The notes beneath the pieces are model-generated. The model searched no databases and was not told where the DNA came from. It saw only the letters and a program-made list of their open reading frames with translations. The position numbers were made by a program, and so were the translations under genes. Of a stretch of DNA of 64,000 bases, positions 46,871 through 59,842 are shown in pieces. Origin of the DNA: Hirundichthys speculiger (taxonomy: Eukaryota > Chordata > Actinopteri > Beloniformes > Exocoetidae). Where the stretch lies: the NCBI GenBank assembly GCA_018398805.1, contig JAGFBZ010000261.1, forward strand, positions 620,001-684,000, written 5' to 3'. How positions within the stretch are numbered: the first letter of the stretch is position 1; each line of letters opens with the position of its first letter.

Positions 46871-47897
46871 AAATTCATTTAAGTGTTTTTGTTTTTTTTT
46901 TTGGTTTTCCTCAAGCATTAACAAAGAGTTAATGAGCAAAAAAAAAGCATGTCATGAGCGTTGTTTTCTAAGATGTAGTGTGAAAAAAACATTATTTTGC
47001 TGGCATTTAATTGCTATTGACTGCAGCTCCGTTCAGCCCTGACATTCAGTCAAAGATGCACACACAGCTCGTCAGTTTGCAACACAAACTAACACTCCCC
47101 CTCTGACCCGGGCATTCACTCTCTTTCTACTACTCGAAGTGTTGGAATGTGTGTATTTTCATCAGCTACCAAACTCTGGCTACCTTACACAGTTTAACAA
47201 AAAGAACACAGTTAAAGGCTTCAAGATTCCTTAAGAGACATTAAATCAGTTGGTTCACAGAATCTTCTCTCACACTGGCTTAGCTTGAAACATTTTTCTG
47301 AGCAAAGACATGAGTTTCATGTCCACAATGTGACTTTCATCAGCCATTTAACTAATGAAATATAGTAGGTGATGCCTTGAAGACATCTGACCTTGTACAG
47401 TACACATCTCTTCTAGGTTTTCTAGCAAGATTTAGAAGGGCAGTTAATTCAGGTTTTTTGAGCATCACAGAAGCCAGAAAACATCTCATCAACTAAAGCA
47501 GGCATGGGATAAACACCTGCTACCATATCTGCAACTGTAGCGAGAACACTGTACCAGTGTTCATATGAGAAAATTGTTTCTAAAGTGGATGCTTTAAACA
47601 GTCATCAGTCTTCCAAGAAGTGGTCATCCCAGCAAGATCACCCTAAGCAAAAGTTTGCAAAAGTCTTCTTTTCCAAGAGAAAGTCTCCTTTTTCTAAGAA
47701 GCATAGGATGATGACTTCGGTTTGCAAAGCAGCAAACAAGCCACAAGACTTTTGGGAAAACTAAAGTGGATATGCTTGACCTAAAATGTAGAATGGTCCA
47801 TCTGTCAAAAACCATATACCACCGACTGCACAAATACCTCATACAGACATTCAAGTGCAGTGAAGGAGGGAAAATGATTTGATTTTTTCCTGCAGCC
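46871..47897. other. Unassigned interval
   Basis: No gene or repeat recognised. Confidence 0.4.
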
Positions 47898-48580
47898 TGT
47901 CATGGTTTGCAGAAGGATGAAGGAGGACCCAAGAGCAGGGGTTCTCAAAACGAAAGGGGTTTTATTAACAAAAACTAGGGCTGGGCAACAATTAAAATTT
48001 TTAATCGCGATTAATCGTATGATTTCCCTGATTAATCACGATTAATCGCATTGTATACGCAAAATCAAATAATTAATTCAAAAGTAGTGTAAAGTGCACT
48101 TTTATCTTAAAAAAAATGTAAAATAAAATAAAGCTTATTGCCACTGCCAGGGCATTAATGTCATCCTGTTTTTATAAAAAATAAAAAAAAAGTTTACAAA
48201 CAAAATCCAACAAAATAATTGTGGTTCAACACAATCAGAACATTACCGTAAAACAGGCAATTTCTGAGGTAACAGCAGAAACTTTAAAAGGGGAGTTCAA
48301 TGTGGTAGTTGTTACAATTAACCTTGTTTCTGTCAAATCCTCCGTCTGGGAGAACTTTAAAATGAAAATGTCCATGTTAAAATTTAGTAACTTTACCAAT
48401 CTGTGTATCATTCATTCTTTCCATTTTCAATCACAGTCAAAAATAAAAAAAAAAATTAAAAAGTGACATTTTATTAAGTTTTTCGTTTTTAAATCTAACA
48501 CAAAAAAATGTGTGTTTTTTTTATATTTCAATTTTAGACTTGGATCAAAAATACGAAATTAAAAAAATGGGCCACAGAAC

Positions 48581-49461
48581 CAGTGGCGGCGGCAGAACAT
48601 TTTCATTGCAGTTGCTTAGGGGTTGCTAAACAATTGTATGGAGTTGCTGGACAATTTACTGCAATACCAATTAAATAGCATAAATATGGATATGTATGTC
48701 ATTACCGGCCTACTCATTCTAATCAGTGCTATCTGAAACTAGCGCAGATGCCATGAAACAGATTAAAAAAATCAATTTGAAGTTCGTTATTATAATTTTA
48801 CCATATAGTCATGCCGCTTTTCACAGCAGTGAGAAATGCACATTAACAGCCCCGACTACAAATCATTTGACAATAACCTGTTCATCACATTTTAACCAGT
48901 TAATATTCACATAAGTACACATCAGAAGAGATCTGGCAGACTTACGCTTCAGCAGATAGCGCTCAATTTTGATGTCACTTTTCTAACGGCCCGGTTTAAT
49001 TTTCCCAAGCTGACTTCGCGTGACCCCTGCAGGCCAGCTCTCGTGAGACGAGTCTCTCTCTCATCGTTTTTAATTGTCTATCTTAATCCTCAGTGCCATG
49101 CCATGTCGCCCTATTGGTTGTGATTGTGCGTGTGTATGTGTTTAGTATGGAGGGTGGGAGGGAAGGGGTTTTATTGTGATTATTTGTTTTTAATTCTGTA
49201 AAGCACTTTGTGTTGCATGTTTTGCATGAAAAGCGCTATACAAATAAAGATTGATTTGATTTGATTTGATATCTTTTATTTTAATTTAAAACAAAAACAC
49301 ATGAAATTAATTTAAAATTAAATTGTCACCATTTTTATTTTATTTAACACAATTAAGATTTTTATTTTTAATAGTCTCCATTCTTGGGGTTGCTTTGAGG
49401 TTGCTAGGCCATATTTTGGGGTTGTTATAGCAACTGCAAGCTACCCCCAGTGCCGCCCCTG
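48581..49461. mobile_element. hAT element nested inside a hAT element
   Basis: Ends CAGTGGCGGC and GCCGCCCCTG are flanked by identical 8-bp duplications CACAGAAC (48573-48580, 49462-49469). Inner homology continues with 'ttgcagttgct' against its inverse 'agcaactgcaa'. No transposase. It contains a LINE tail. Confidence 0.92.
49090..49270 (+). mobile_element. LINE 3' tail nested at the innermost level
   Basis: 'ctgtaaagcactttgtgttg' then 'gcgctatacaaataaagatt' and a (GATTT)n tail (49250-49270) are the 3' UTR signature of L2-group LINEs. The 5' limit is uncertain and no RT codons remain. Confidence 0.65.
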
Positions 49462-50186
49462 CACAGAACTGAATTTGTTTTATAATCGAGGACTGCACTT
49501 TCTGTTGTTATTACACATCTGTGCCACTAGATGGAGCCGCACTGAAGTAACCAGTAAGAGAACAGCAGGACAGTGAACACATGGAGCTGATGTAACATGG
49601 AGGAATGACGTTAAAGTTTTGTTGCAGTCCAGAATTTTTCTTCAGACAGAATAGTTGATACTGCTACCTGAGTTGCTACCCCAACTGTAAAGTACATGGC
49701 TTTTTACCACTCTCCGTGTCTGTTTTAGCTTTTCTGCATATTTACCTGCCAATTCTCTCAAAACAGAAGCACGTGAGCATTATGCGTTAACGCGCAATAA
49801 AATAAATGTTGGTGTTAATAAATTAATGAGTTAACGCGATAATAACATGTTAACTTGCCCAGCCCTAACAAAAACACAAAAATACAAAATACAAAAATAC
49901 AAACTTAACTCAAAGTCCAAGGCCAGGGTGACAAGAGGGATGATGAGAGGAGAAACATGCAGGACTGCAAATGTGTATAGCGACTAATGGACCCACGCAG
50001 ACAAGGGGAATGACAAGACTTAAATACACAGGGGAACAAACGAGAGGCAGGTGCAGGGGATCAAGGTAACAAGAGGGAGGAATCAAAGCAGAAAACAATG
50101 AAGACAGACCTTTCAAAGTAAAACAGGAACCACTAAAGACAGGGAAGAGACGCCAACTTGACACACACGTCTACCAGGCCATGACA

Positions 50187-51230
50187 GCCACAGGATATAA
50201 GCACCCTGCAGTCAATAAATCAATAATGAACTCCTCTGTTTGCCAAATTCAAGAGTCAAATATGAGGTAATCTGTCTGACAACTAAATCTTGGCTGAAGT
50301 CATACAGTGATCTCAAGTGGACCAGGACAACAACATAAGAATCAATATTGTGTAGTGGCCCATGGAAGTCATGATGTCAACCACAGCTATAGATAGTATT
50401 CACATGATGTCACAACAAGCACTTCTGGCATGATGTGTGTTTAGCAAGGTGATTTTGAAACACTATAAGCAACAGTGTGTCATGAAAGTGCTACTTACTT
50501 CTGGACTAAATCGAGCCTTCTGAGGCTGAAATCACCATTAAAGTATCTGAAATGCCATATACATGCGTTGTTCATAATGGCAAGAGCACTTCAGATCTCT
50601 AAAATTGGAGTACATGAAGCATCGAAGACTGAAGAACTCGGCAGTGAGATACATGGATCGCGTGAGTAAACCTGTTAGATCCCCCAGGTGCGTTTCAGCC
50701 TCTGTCCAGCAGAGTCTGTCACCGGGACCAGCTCTCCGTCTAAAGGGTCAGAAGTTGCGGTCTAGAAGGATTTACCTTACCATATTTCCTCAACTTTGTT
50801 TAGGTTGGTGGCGGGGAGACTTGCCTGGCTCTCACTGCATACTTTCCATCCAAATGTCTACCCTGCTTACTCTGATAACTGCCCTAACTGGAATAGCCCT
50901 TTAGGCTTTAGGTACTGTCACATTTGTTAACTGCAGCTCTCCCCTCATGATCTGGGCTATTGTTACTGACTAGGTTAGATTTAGCAGCTTGGAAAAAGAG
51001 CCCCAAGGGTCTGTAACAAGAGCTAGAGTAACCTATAAGAACCTGTGTTGTTAATACTGAGGCACACCCAAATCTGCATACTTGTGAGGACAGATTCAAT
51101 GTCAACCATGCCGTCTTGTGTTAATTTTATATTTATTAAGCAGGTAAGCAGGGTTAAGTGACAGCATTTCATTGATTAAACATTGATGAAACATTGGAAA
51201 ACAAACTTAAATTCTACTCTACAATAAAGA
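50187..51230. other. Unassigned interval, possibly part of an LTR-like unit
   Basis: No gene recognised. An AATAAA on the minus strand (about 51133-51140) sits next to the degenerate tandem array, so 50930-52080 might be an antisense LTR-like unit. Unproven. Confidence 0.3.
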
Positions 51231-51440
51231 TACGGCTTGCGATTCCATTCTTCTGTGTTGATCCAGGCCGTGGCTTGTAATCTCAATTATTTCCATGGAA
51301 TCCAGGCTGGTTGGAAGCACTGTGGCTTGTAATCCCAGTTTCACTCATCTAAATTAAATCAGGTTAGTTTGGAGTGAGCTGTGGCTTATAATTCAAATTT
51401 CCATTCATTTGAATGGATTCATTCTGGTTTGAAATGAGCA
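51231..51440 (-). repeat. Degenerate tandem array, about 58-nt unit
   Basis: 'gtggcttgtaatc' recurs near 51269, 51322 and, as 'gtggcttataatt', near 51381, preceded by a weaker 'cggcttgcgattc' at 51233. Each is followed by an AT-rich stretch and a 'gg(c/t)tggtttg'-like word. Confidence 0.6.
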
Positions 51441-52670
51441 AGTGGCCAGATTGCTCTGTCCGAGCCGGCTAAGGCGAGGTGTCGAGACAGGTCCTTCCAA
51501 GGACAGGGTGGGTGCTCCTGGAACTCTGGTATCCAGCTCATCCTCCTCTCCAGCAGTGAGCTAGGAAAATTTTGAAAAACTCCAAACATATCCTTCAAGA
51601 ATTGGGAAATATTGCTTAATCTGTTTTTGGCATCTTCTTTCTTTGTTCTCGTCTTGAAGAATGAATCCTTAGTAAATTCCCTTTGTGGTGGTTAGCTCTC
51701 GGTCCCAGCCGATCCTCCTTCTTCAAGACGCTCCACGGAAGAACGCTATTTCTCCCAAAACCTCCGGCTGGCCAGCCCCGCCTCACTCGCTTTAGCCCCC
51801 AAAGTCCTTGTTCAGAATTCACAAGTCCTGATTGGTTTTACACAGTAGGCGTGCATAATCACATTCACATAGCATTCACGATTGTTTCTTGCCCGACAGA
51901 GGCTTACATAACCAAACGCACTCTGCATAAAGTCCCTTCAAGGCTAGGCTGCTTGTCCCTGGCTCTCTCTCGCTATCACGTGCTAACAGCGGCTAGCTTG
52001 TATGTGTAGGCGGAGAGACTCCTCCTTATCTGCCTCTCCCTACAGCCTGAGCTTGTTAAGGTCTCTTGCACCTGATAAGCTTGAAGCACATAGAGTTGTT
52101 TTGAATAATCCAGTTTAACTTTTCTCCTCAAAAGAAATGTTACTTAATTAACAACCCAAATTTATGTTTTCCCCCAATCCATTCTAGGTTCTGCATTAGA
52201 GAATTCAATAGTTTTATTGGTTTTTAATACCTTGATAACCCAATACTTGTCATCCAACTCTCATTTACTTCTGCAGTTTTGTTTTGGGAACACACAGATT
52301 TGTTTACATTCCAACACTGCACACAGACTCGCTGCCCAATTTGTTTACATTCTATAACAGTACAGCTGAAAAGTACTTTCTGCCTCAGCATTCAATCACT
52401 TCTTACTGATTTTCTGCATTACTAAAATTAACATTGATCCTACGGTTGTTGATTAGAGATCACAAGTCACAACAATCACTACATTTCTGTTACTCTACTC
52501 TCTCTACTTTACTCTCTATGAGCATAATCAGATTATAATTTGCATTCTGCAATCACTCAGATATGATATTCATGGCTTAGCCTTAGAGAAAATTTCTAAA
52601 ATATAGCCAAGATGATCCCAAGATTCCCTTGGGTCACTTGAAAAACCACAAACACTTTGTTCCTATGGAA
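51441..52670. other. Unassigned interval
   Basis: GC content rises at 51460-52030. No protein motif recognised on either strand. Confidence 0.4.
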
Positions 52671-52678
52671 CTCTAAAG

Positions 52679-52747
52679 CAGTGGTTCTCAACCTTTTTTG
52701 AACAAACGCCCCCCTGGGCCACCATGATGCTCTTACTTCATGATGCT

Positions 52748-52778
<31 letters not shown>

Positions 52779-53089
52779 GTGCATGTCTGTAAGCATGGAT
52801 CTTAATTTGTGGAAATAAATAATGGAAATAATACTATTATTAGTATTATTATTATTAGTAGTAATAGTATTATATTATAAGTAAGTATAATACTTTGCTG
52901 CCAGTGTAGAGAAGCAAATCTCTGTCTGTAAGCTCATCCAACACCTGAACAACAATGAAAATTTCCCCCCCCCTTGGAGTTCCTCATACTATGGTAGGAC
53001 ATAATGCATGCTAGGGATTCCCCTTTTTAGGGGAGATAACTTGCGGAGGAAATTTTGAGAATTTTTGGGAACCCCGTTGAGAAACCCTA
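52679..53089. mobile_element. hAT non-autonomous element, short copy
   Basis: Ends CAGTGGTTCTCAA and TTGAGAAACCCTA are flanked by identical 8-bp duplications CTCTAAAG (52671-52678, 53090-53097). It shares the head with 4563-5803, including a C run and 'gtaagcatggat' with 'ttaatttgtggaaat', but lacks about 800 nt of its middle. Confidence 0.92.
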
Positions 53090-53097
53090 CTCTAAAG

Positions 53098-54381
53098 TGT
53101 GCTCTCACCATTTTGTCAAAAGGTAAGATTTATCATTTCTGGTTAAATAATTTCAATTTAATCTTTTTCAAATCAAATTGGGAAAGATTATCATAGACAT
53201 ACATCACTACTTAGCCTAACTGAGCTGATCCTCCTTAAACTACTTAATACAGTATTTATTTTGTTCAGTAAACATTCAGAACTGATCAGGATCATTTCTA
53301 AATTAAGTGAGATGACCAACATTTGAAAGTAAAAGGACCCCATTCTGAAACCTGAAAACAGAGATTGGTAATATGTCCACCATAGATGTCTCCATTTCTC
53401 CTGTAGAAATGATAGGCATGCTCAGATCGTGAAATTAATTTCAACAAACCCTTTCAGCAGCCACGATGTGTTTTGCTGATCAAATGTACCCTGAAAGCCT
53501 AGAGTAAGCCGAGACAGACTTTTAGGTCTTGAGTTCTTCCAAAGTTGAGGCACTTTTATCATGAAAAATAATATAGATGTCAGGGTACAACACATAGTGT
53601 AAATCCTTTGGATTGTGCGTATAATCTATAATAGCTGTCTGTGCTGGTTGAATGCCTGACTGCTGTTATAGTCTCACATAATGAGATTTCACTTGGGCCT
53701 TGAGAATTTCCATGTACTTTTTCCTTTTGCCTTCTGCTGCTGTTTGGGTGTTGTTATTTGATGATTTTCATCCATTTCTGACCACTAATGTTCACAGCTT
53801 GTGAACACAGGACGGCTTCGGAATAAATGAAGAACCGGCGCTGTACTAAGGAGCCTGACACTCAACATGGTGACGTTGATTTAAAATATCCGCATGTATG
53901 ACATCAGTGAATACTATTAATTAACCGTGTCTAAAATACCGCCCCTTTTCAAAAGTTTTATGCAATTCACAAGTGCTTTTCTCCCCCAGACTTCTTTGTC
54001 CTGCATGCAGTACAGGATGTGCACACAACATATCTTTGCAGAGTTCCATTTTGGAAACATTAACTTTGCCTTTTTACTGTTACTTTGGCATCTCCTTAGT
54101 TCCCGATGTGATTGTTCCACAGAGGCTTTTGTGTGAAGAAAACAATTTAATAATTAATCCTTATAATGAATTATACAAACCCACTTAGTTTTTGTGTCAA
54201 CTGCCAGAAAGCAAAGACATATTTTATTATTTGTCCAGTGTGCTTTTATCAAGGATTATTTCAGAATTCATGGTAAAGTTTCCCTGCTGTTTACAAGTCC
54301 TTTTCCAAAAGTGAGATTAATGCTTATTTGTCACCGTCTTAGTCTGGCCTGCTGAATGTTGATGTCTGATGATCCACATTT
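53098..54381. other. Unassigned interval
   Basis: No gene or repeat recognised. Confidence 0.4.
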
Positions 54382-54422
54382 TGTGTGTGTGTGTGTGTGT
54401 ATGTGTGTGCGTGTGTGTGTGT
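54382..54422. repeat. (TG)n microsatellite
   Basis: TG run with a few changes, shortly followed by (AC)n at 54440-54450. Confidence 0.9.
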
Positions 54423-54450
54423 AAAGAACTGCAGAGCAACACACACACAC

Positions 54451-54863
54451 TGTCATGGTCTGGGGCGGCCATGACAGCCATTCTGGGGTTTTTCTTCATT
54501 ATGTGTTAAGTTGGCGTCAATCCCTGTCTTTTGTGTTACCTGTTTCCTGTTTTACTTTGAAGGTCTGTCTTGTCTGCGTGGTATTAAGCTTTGCTTCCTC
54601 CCACCTTGTTATCCTGTACACCTGCCTCTTTTTTTTTTTTTTTTGTTTTTTTTTGGGTTTTTTTTTTTTTGTGGATGCACAGTAAATCTTTTCTTGTTCC
54701 CCATGAGTGTTTTTCTGTTTTTTGATCCCTCTATGCTGGTTTGGATTACTTTTGTGGATTTGTTTAGTTTTCTTGGATTTTTGTTTTTGTTGTGTAAAAA
54801 TAAAGACTTTATTTTTTTGAAACTGCTGCGCCTGGGTCCTCCCTTCTGGCTCAAAACCTGACA
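54451..54863 (+). mobile_element. Solo LTR with 5-bp duplication
   Basis: Begins TGTCATGG and ends CCTGACA, with CACAC on both sides (54446-54450, 54864-54868). The duplication lies in an AC repeat, so it is less decisive. AATAAAG near 54800 fits a poly-A signal in R. T-rich runs lie at 54630-54670. No internal retroelement genes flank it. Confidence 0.78.
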
Positions 54864-54868
54864 CACAC

Positions 54869-57180
54869 AAAACTATCTACAAACAGCTATAGGTGACTCT
54901 AGGGATGTCAAAAGATGTTCCTCCTCTCCTACTGCGAACTGATGTATAGAAGGATGTTGACAGCTGCTGATAGCCTGTTATAATACCAACATTTTCTTAT
55001 TGAGCTTGGCAGCATGACACACTGCAGTTCACTGGACAGCTGATATTTGTTAGCTTCTATAGTTTGCAGTGACTGTCTTCTTTGGCCTTAACCTCAATAG
55101 AGTCACTGATGTCTGTACACTAAAGTGGTGATTGCTCCTGTTGTTCGACCACTTCTGCGGTACATTTATATTACTGGAAGAAACTTGTGTCTAGTAGAAA
55201 TGTAGGATTGTCTCCAAAGTTATGAAAGTAGAGGACAGCCCTATTTTGAGGTGTTTTGCCTTAGAATTAGTTACAGATCAGGTCTTGGATCCAAAGGTAT
55301 GCAGTCTTGGACTTCCATTGTTTTACAGTTTTCTTCCTCTAAAACTGAATTCCCATGTCTAAGGAAGAGAAAGCAGATGACCTGAATGTCAGCTGTAAAA
55401 ATGTACATCCAGTTTTTCTGCCTTGCTGAAAGTGAGCACTTAACATTTTAATTTTTTAACATTTCTCTTCTTGGCCACGCATTTCAATTTGTTGGTATTT
55501 CTTGAGCATCCACCACTCTGAGTGCATTGCATCCTTTTAATTGTAGCACTTCAGTGGAAGTTAATCTCTGTAAAATCTGTTCTCTCTTTCTTTCAATCTG
55601 ACCATAGTTGACCATCTTTAAACAAGACCTCAAAGCAACGGCAAAAATATCTGCTTATCATAACAAGGTGCAGTGGGTGCATGTGTGGTGCAGAGATGAC
55701 AGTTTGCTCCTGAAAACATCACAGATCAATGAACTTGAGGCTGATTTCAGAAGGCAAACCTCTTTTAAACATTGATGTCCTTCCACTGCTGCTCTATAGA
55801 GACCATTTAGGAGATACATTGCTCCAGTTGCCTCAAAAGGCTCATAACATTATATGGGATTTCTCTAACCCTGGTCACACTCTGTACTGCTGTGTTGGGT
55901 AGAAGCTATAGAAGGATAGAAACGAACAGACTCAAAAACTGTTTTTTGCCCATGTGCTGTATAAGCATTAAATACTGCTATAATGACGTATTTGCATGCA
56001 AAGGAACACATGATTAAATCAATAAATGATTGGACTACAGCACACTTTTATTTGTGGTCTTATTTATGTATGTACTCCGTACCAAACTAGAGTTAGAAAC
56101 ATGTACAATCAAGACTCTGCATATTATGATGTAAAAAAATATTAGAGGAAAAATACTGCAATTGCTGTCTCCCATTGACTCTTTTACTTTTGTTTAATCT
56201 CTGTTAGCATCCTTGAGACACTTCCTGCATACTAGAGATCAAAGAGTTGATTGCCAGAGCACCTTTCAACATGACGCATGCTGATGATTGTCATTGAGGT
56301 TGACATCAGTCCCTTGTGTCGAAACTTTTTTGCTGCTGGTCTGCAGCAAAAGCTTTCCTAAAGTTGATAACTTTTTTGAATTCTTCCTTTAGAGGTAATA
56401 GATGGAAAATAGCTGCCGGGAAAAAATATTTTTTTCCATTACTGCTGAAAGGTGAGACAGGCCACCGAGACATTACTCTGATGTGACATTTTGGAAAAAA
56501 AGTCAAAGTCTGATGTGTCCCAGTGGAGCAGAGTCATACTGGAATGACAAACTGTGGAGCGAGACATTCATCTCACATGCAGCAGATGTTTCTGTAGCAA
56601 TGAAAAATAGAAATCTTCGGGGGCAGATACATTCCTGGAAACAAACTCAAAAAAGATCGAAGGGCCAGTTTTCATTGTCTCTTATCGTATCACTAACTTA
56701 GCCACAGTTTAACAACGTGCTACCTAAAACACAACAATTTGAGTTTAACCTACAGCTTCATCCACAGAATAATGTCATTGCAGTGTCACAACAAGCACAG
56801 GTTCGGCTGATCCATATTTAAACCAGCTGGAAATGATGTCAATATGTACTTTGAGGAGTCAGTACAACCCACATGGAATTAATCATGTCATGTACGATAT
56901 ACACTTCACATCCAACAAAAAATAATATCAATTGAAATGAATAATGAACATAAACTTAATCTTATTGTCATTATGGTTCTTGAAAGACAGCCGCTGTTTT
57001 TCTAAAGCGGTTCCAGTGCCAGACTTTTGTTCCCCCTCCCCAGTTCTGGCTGGCCAAGAAAACAGCAGTTTAGTGTCAGAAAAGTGATTCTACGGTAGCA
57101 GCAAAAATCTTTGCTAGGGCCTAGATGCAGGAACGGGAAACTGGTTTTGTCAGGAGCTGGGGGCGGGTTTTAACATTAAC
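54869..57180. other. Unassigned interval
   Basis: No gene, RNA or repeat family recognised. Confidence 0.4.
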
Positions 57181-58470
57181 AAAACAATGCAACTGCCATA
57201 TTTACTGATATCAGTCTACTTTAGTTACTTCATGAACAGGCACCCTCTACTGACTTTACAAAAAGGTACCTTAATCCTTCTGGACAGACTGGAAAACTGG
57301 GTGGGGTTATCAGGTCCAGTTCTCAGATGGTTTAAATCATATCTTAAAAGCAGAGAAACTTTGCTGTTAACAGGGGTCAAAATAAATCTGAGCTAATTCC
57401 CATTACCTATGGAGTCTGTCGAGGATTAATTCTTGGACCATTGTTTTTCAATCTCTCCATGTTTCCTTTAGGTCAGATCATACATGACAGCAATGTTGCT
57501 GACCAATGCTATACAGCTGACACTCAGATTTACTTGACTTTTTCACCTAATTACTCCATTAGACTTATTCCGTCAGTGCTTAGAGCAAGTGAACAGCTGG
57601 ATGCCATCAAGCTTTCTTCAATTAAATCAAGACAAGACAGAAATAATCTTTTCTGGTAACAAAATTGAAAAAAATGAAAATTGCTGCCCAGCTCAAATCC
57701 AGAGGGCTCAAGACAAAAACCCAGGTTAGAAATCTTGGAGTTTTAACTGACTCAGAGCAGAGCTTCAGCAGCCACATCAAGACTGTAGCTTAAACGGCTT
57801 TTTAACAACTTAAGCCAATATCAAGAGTCAGAGCAGATTGAGAGAAGCTTCTCCATGCCTTCACTTCCAGCAGAGTTGACAACTGTAACACTCCTCTTCT
57901 CTGGTCTTCCAATAAGACAATTAGATGGCTTCAGCTCCTCCAGATCGCTGTTGCCAGAGTTCTAACAAGAACCAGGAAAACTGAGCGCATTACTTCTGTT
58001 CTGAGGTCTTTACACTGATTACCAGTTACCTACAGAAGAAACTGTTGTTGTTAGTTTGTAAATCAGTTAATAATAAGGGGGCAGAATAGATTTATGATCT
58101 CCTTGTAGAATATAAACCAAGTAGATCTCTGAGATCTTTGGGAGGCAGTCAGCTGGCAGAACCTGGAGTCAGAACCAAGCAGGGTGAAAATGCATTTAGC
58201 TTCTATGCTGCACACAGATGGAATAAATCTCCTGTTGATATTAAATGTGCCCCAACTCGATACACTTTTACAGTTAAACTGAAAAGTCTTTGTAGAGTCC
58301 AGTGTTACTGCACTATTACTTATCTATTCTAAGTTCAGTTTTATTCCTTTTCTGTCCAAATCTAGTTTTTTGTAATTTTATTTGCTGTCTCTACTTAATT
58401 TTCATCTTTCATTTTGCCTTCGTAAAGCACTTTGAGTTGCTATACAAATAAACTTGCCTCGCCTTAATTT
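57181..58470 (+). pseudogene. L2-type LINE, RT palm to 3' end
   Basis: Reads LLDRLENWVGLSGPVLRWFK then SYLKSRETLL (RT palm entry), a GVCRGLILGPLFFNLSMF-like stretch across a frame change, and CYTADTQIYL, where family members have a Y-A-D-D core, so an aspartate is lost. Then SRQDRN, RTRKTERITSVLRSLH, and near 58140 GVRTKQGENAFSFYAAHRWN then KSPVDI. The 3' UTR has 'cgtaaagcactttgagttgc' and a TTGCC/CTCGCC tail. Several stops; 5'-truncated. Confidence 0.85.
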
Positions 58471-59842
58471 TCAGTTGAAGCAGCAGTGGTCCAGTGAGAA
58501 CAAAGCTGATGTTGAAACAGCTGCAACAAGGCAAGCTGATGGCTGCTTGGCAGCATAGCATGAATCAAACTTTTAACAACCTGAAAAAGCTATAAAAAGA
58601 ATATAGAAACCACAAAAAGGACCTTGGGGGAAGTGGCAGTGGCCAACTCACAAAGGACACCATACTAAGACTTTACCGGGCAGCGTGCTGGGGGACAGGC
58701 CTGCACACCAGGTCTCTGGTGCACTGAACTCAGCCACAGCCATCCAGGAGGTAACGCGGTAGCTTTACTGAGCTGCACAGATCCCAGTGAGTTGTTTATT
58801 TTTTAAATGTTCGCACAGTTTCAAAAACAAATATGTATTGCTTTGTTCTTTAATGGGCCAATTTTCACATCAGCCATGGGTGGAAAGTAGTGAAGAGGGT
58901 AGCTAAGTGCTAGCCCTGTGTATGCGCCTAACCATCATAGCTCTTAATGAATTATTAATTCCCATATTTTTATTAATTTAGCCTGTCCAAACTCAATGTC
59001 CTATACAACGAACTGAGGAATGAGATGAGGAAGTGTGCACTTGGATTTACACGATTTTTCTTCACTTGAAAATAACTGAAGGGGGAGTATGTATCTCACA
59101 TATATGTACGCCAATGGATGAGGCTTCATCATTCATTCATCATTTGAATGAAATATTATAATCATGGTCGCCAATCTACCATGGTAAGTACCGCGGATGA
59201 TGACGCTGCTGACCTACCACCCTCAGTACAATGCAACTCACCCACGCTCTACTAGCTCCCGACGTCCCATGCCGTGCCAACGGGCCACACAAGGTGAGAT
59301 TTGGTGGGACACACAGGGGCATACGGTTTTGGGGATGGAGTTCCACCAGAAAAAACAGCAAAACTCACTTTGTTTTGTTTTAGTTTGCACAGATATTTGC
59401 ACGGCTGAAAAAGTAGCCCCCCCCCCCCAAACAGTTTGCGACCAAAAGTCTGTGACAGCATAGATAAACACATTTGAGGGAGGACATCTCATTTCCTGGA
59501 CAAACACAACCACATGTGTCTGGACTTGCTGTTTACCATCTGGATTCGAAGACAAAGGGCCATAAAACTTAGAAGGAGAACCAAGGATCCGCCTCCGCTG
59601 GATCTTTTAAGAATGGACAGAATCTGACATCCATCGTGCATTTCCCTAGCATCTCTGTGGTGTCAGTGAAGTGTGCCATTGGCCGATTAAAATATTCTGC
59701 ATGGCATATTGAATCTTTGTATTTCATGATTGTATTAAACTCTTTAATTGACCTTTGTTTCTAGTCTCGTCAATGGCACCAGATAAAAGAACACGGAGAA
59801 TTACTTTCAGTGTGTAGGTGTAGATGTATTGTTCTTCATCAG
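58471..59842. other. Unassigned interval beside the Harbinger relic
   Basis: May contain the decayed remainder of the Harbinger element, but no TIR or Myb-like second gene could be identified. A C run lies at 59417-59428. Confidence 0.35.

Larger units (their letters stand above)
47976..49867. mobile_element. hAT element nested in LTR
   Basis: Ends TAGGGCTGGGCAA and TTGCCCAGCCCTA are perfect inverted repeats with identical 8-bp duplications ACAAAAAC (47968-47975, 49868-49875). Subterminal words 'ttaatcgcgattaatcg' on the left and 'gttaacgcgataat' on the right are typical of this class. No transposase frame. It contains another hAT at 48581-49461. Confidence 0.93.
47898..50186 (-). mobile_element. 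LTR of the TGTCATGG family, split by nested transposons
   Basis: The two outer pieces (47898-47967 and 49876-50186) read on the minus strand match the solo LTR at 54451-54863. They start TGTCATGG and share 'cctgtttcctgttttacttt', with the 3' 'gggtcctcc' near 47930. The intervening DNA is the hAT element 47976-49867. No convincing 5-bp duplication flanks it. Confidence 0.75.

Noticed and set aside
54517..54870. Lys-rich frame on the minus strand
   Set aside because: Antisense to T-rich runs in the solo LTR.
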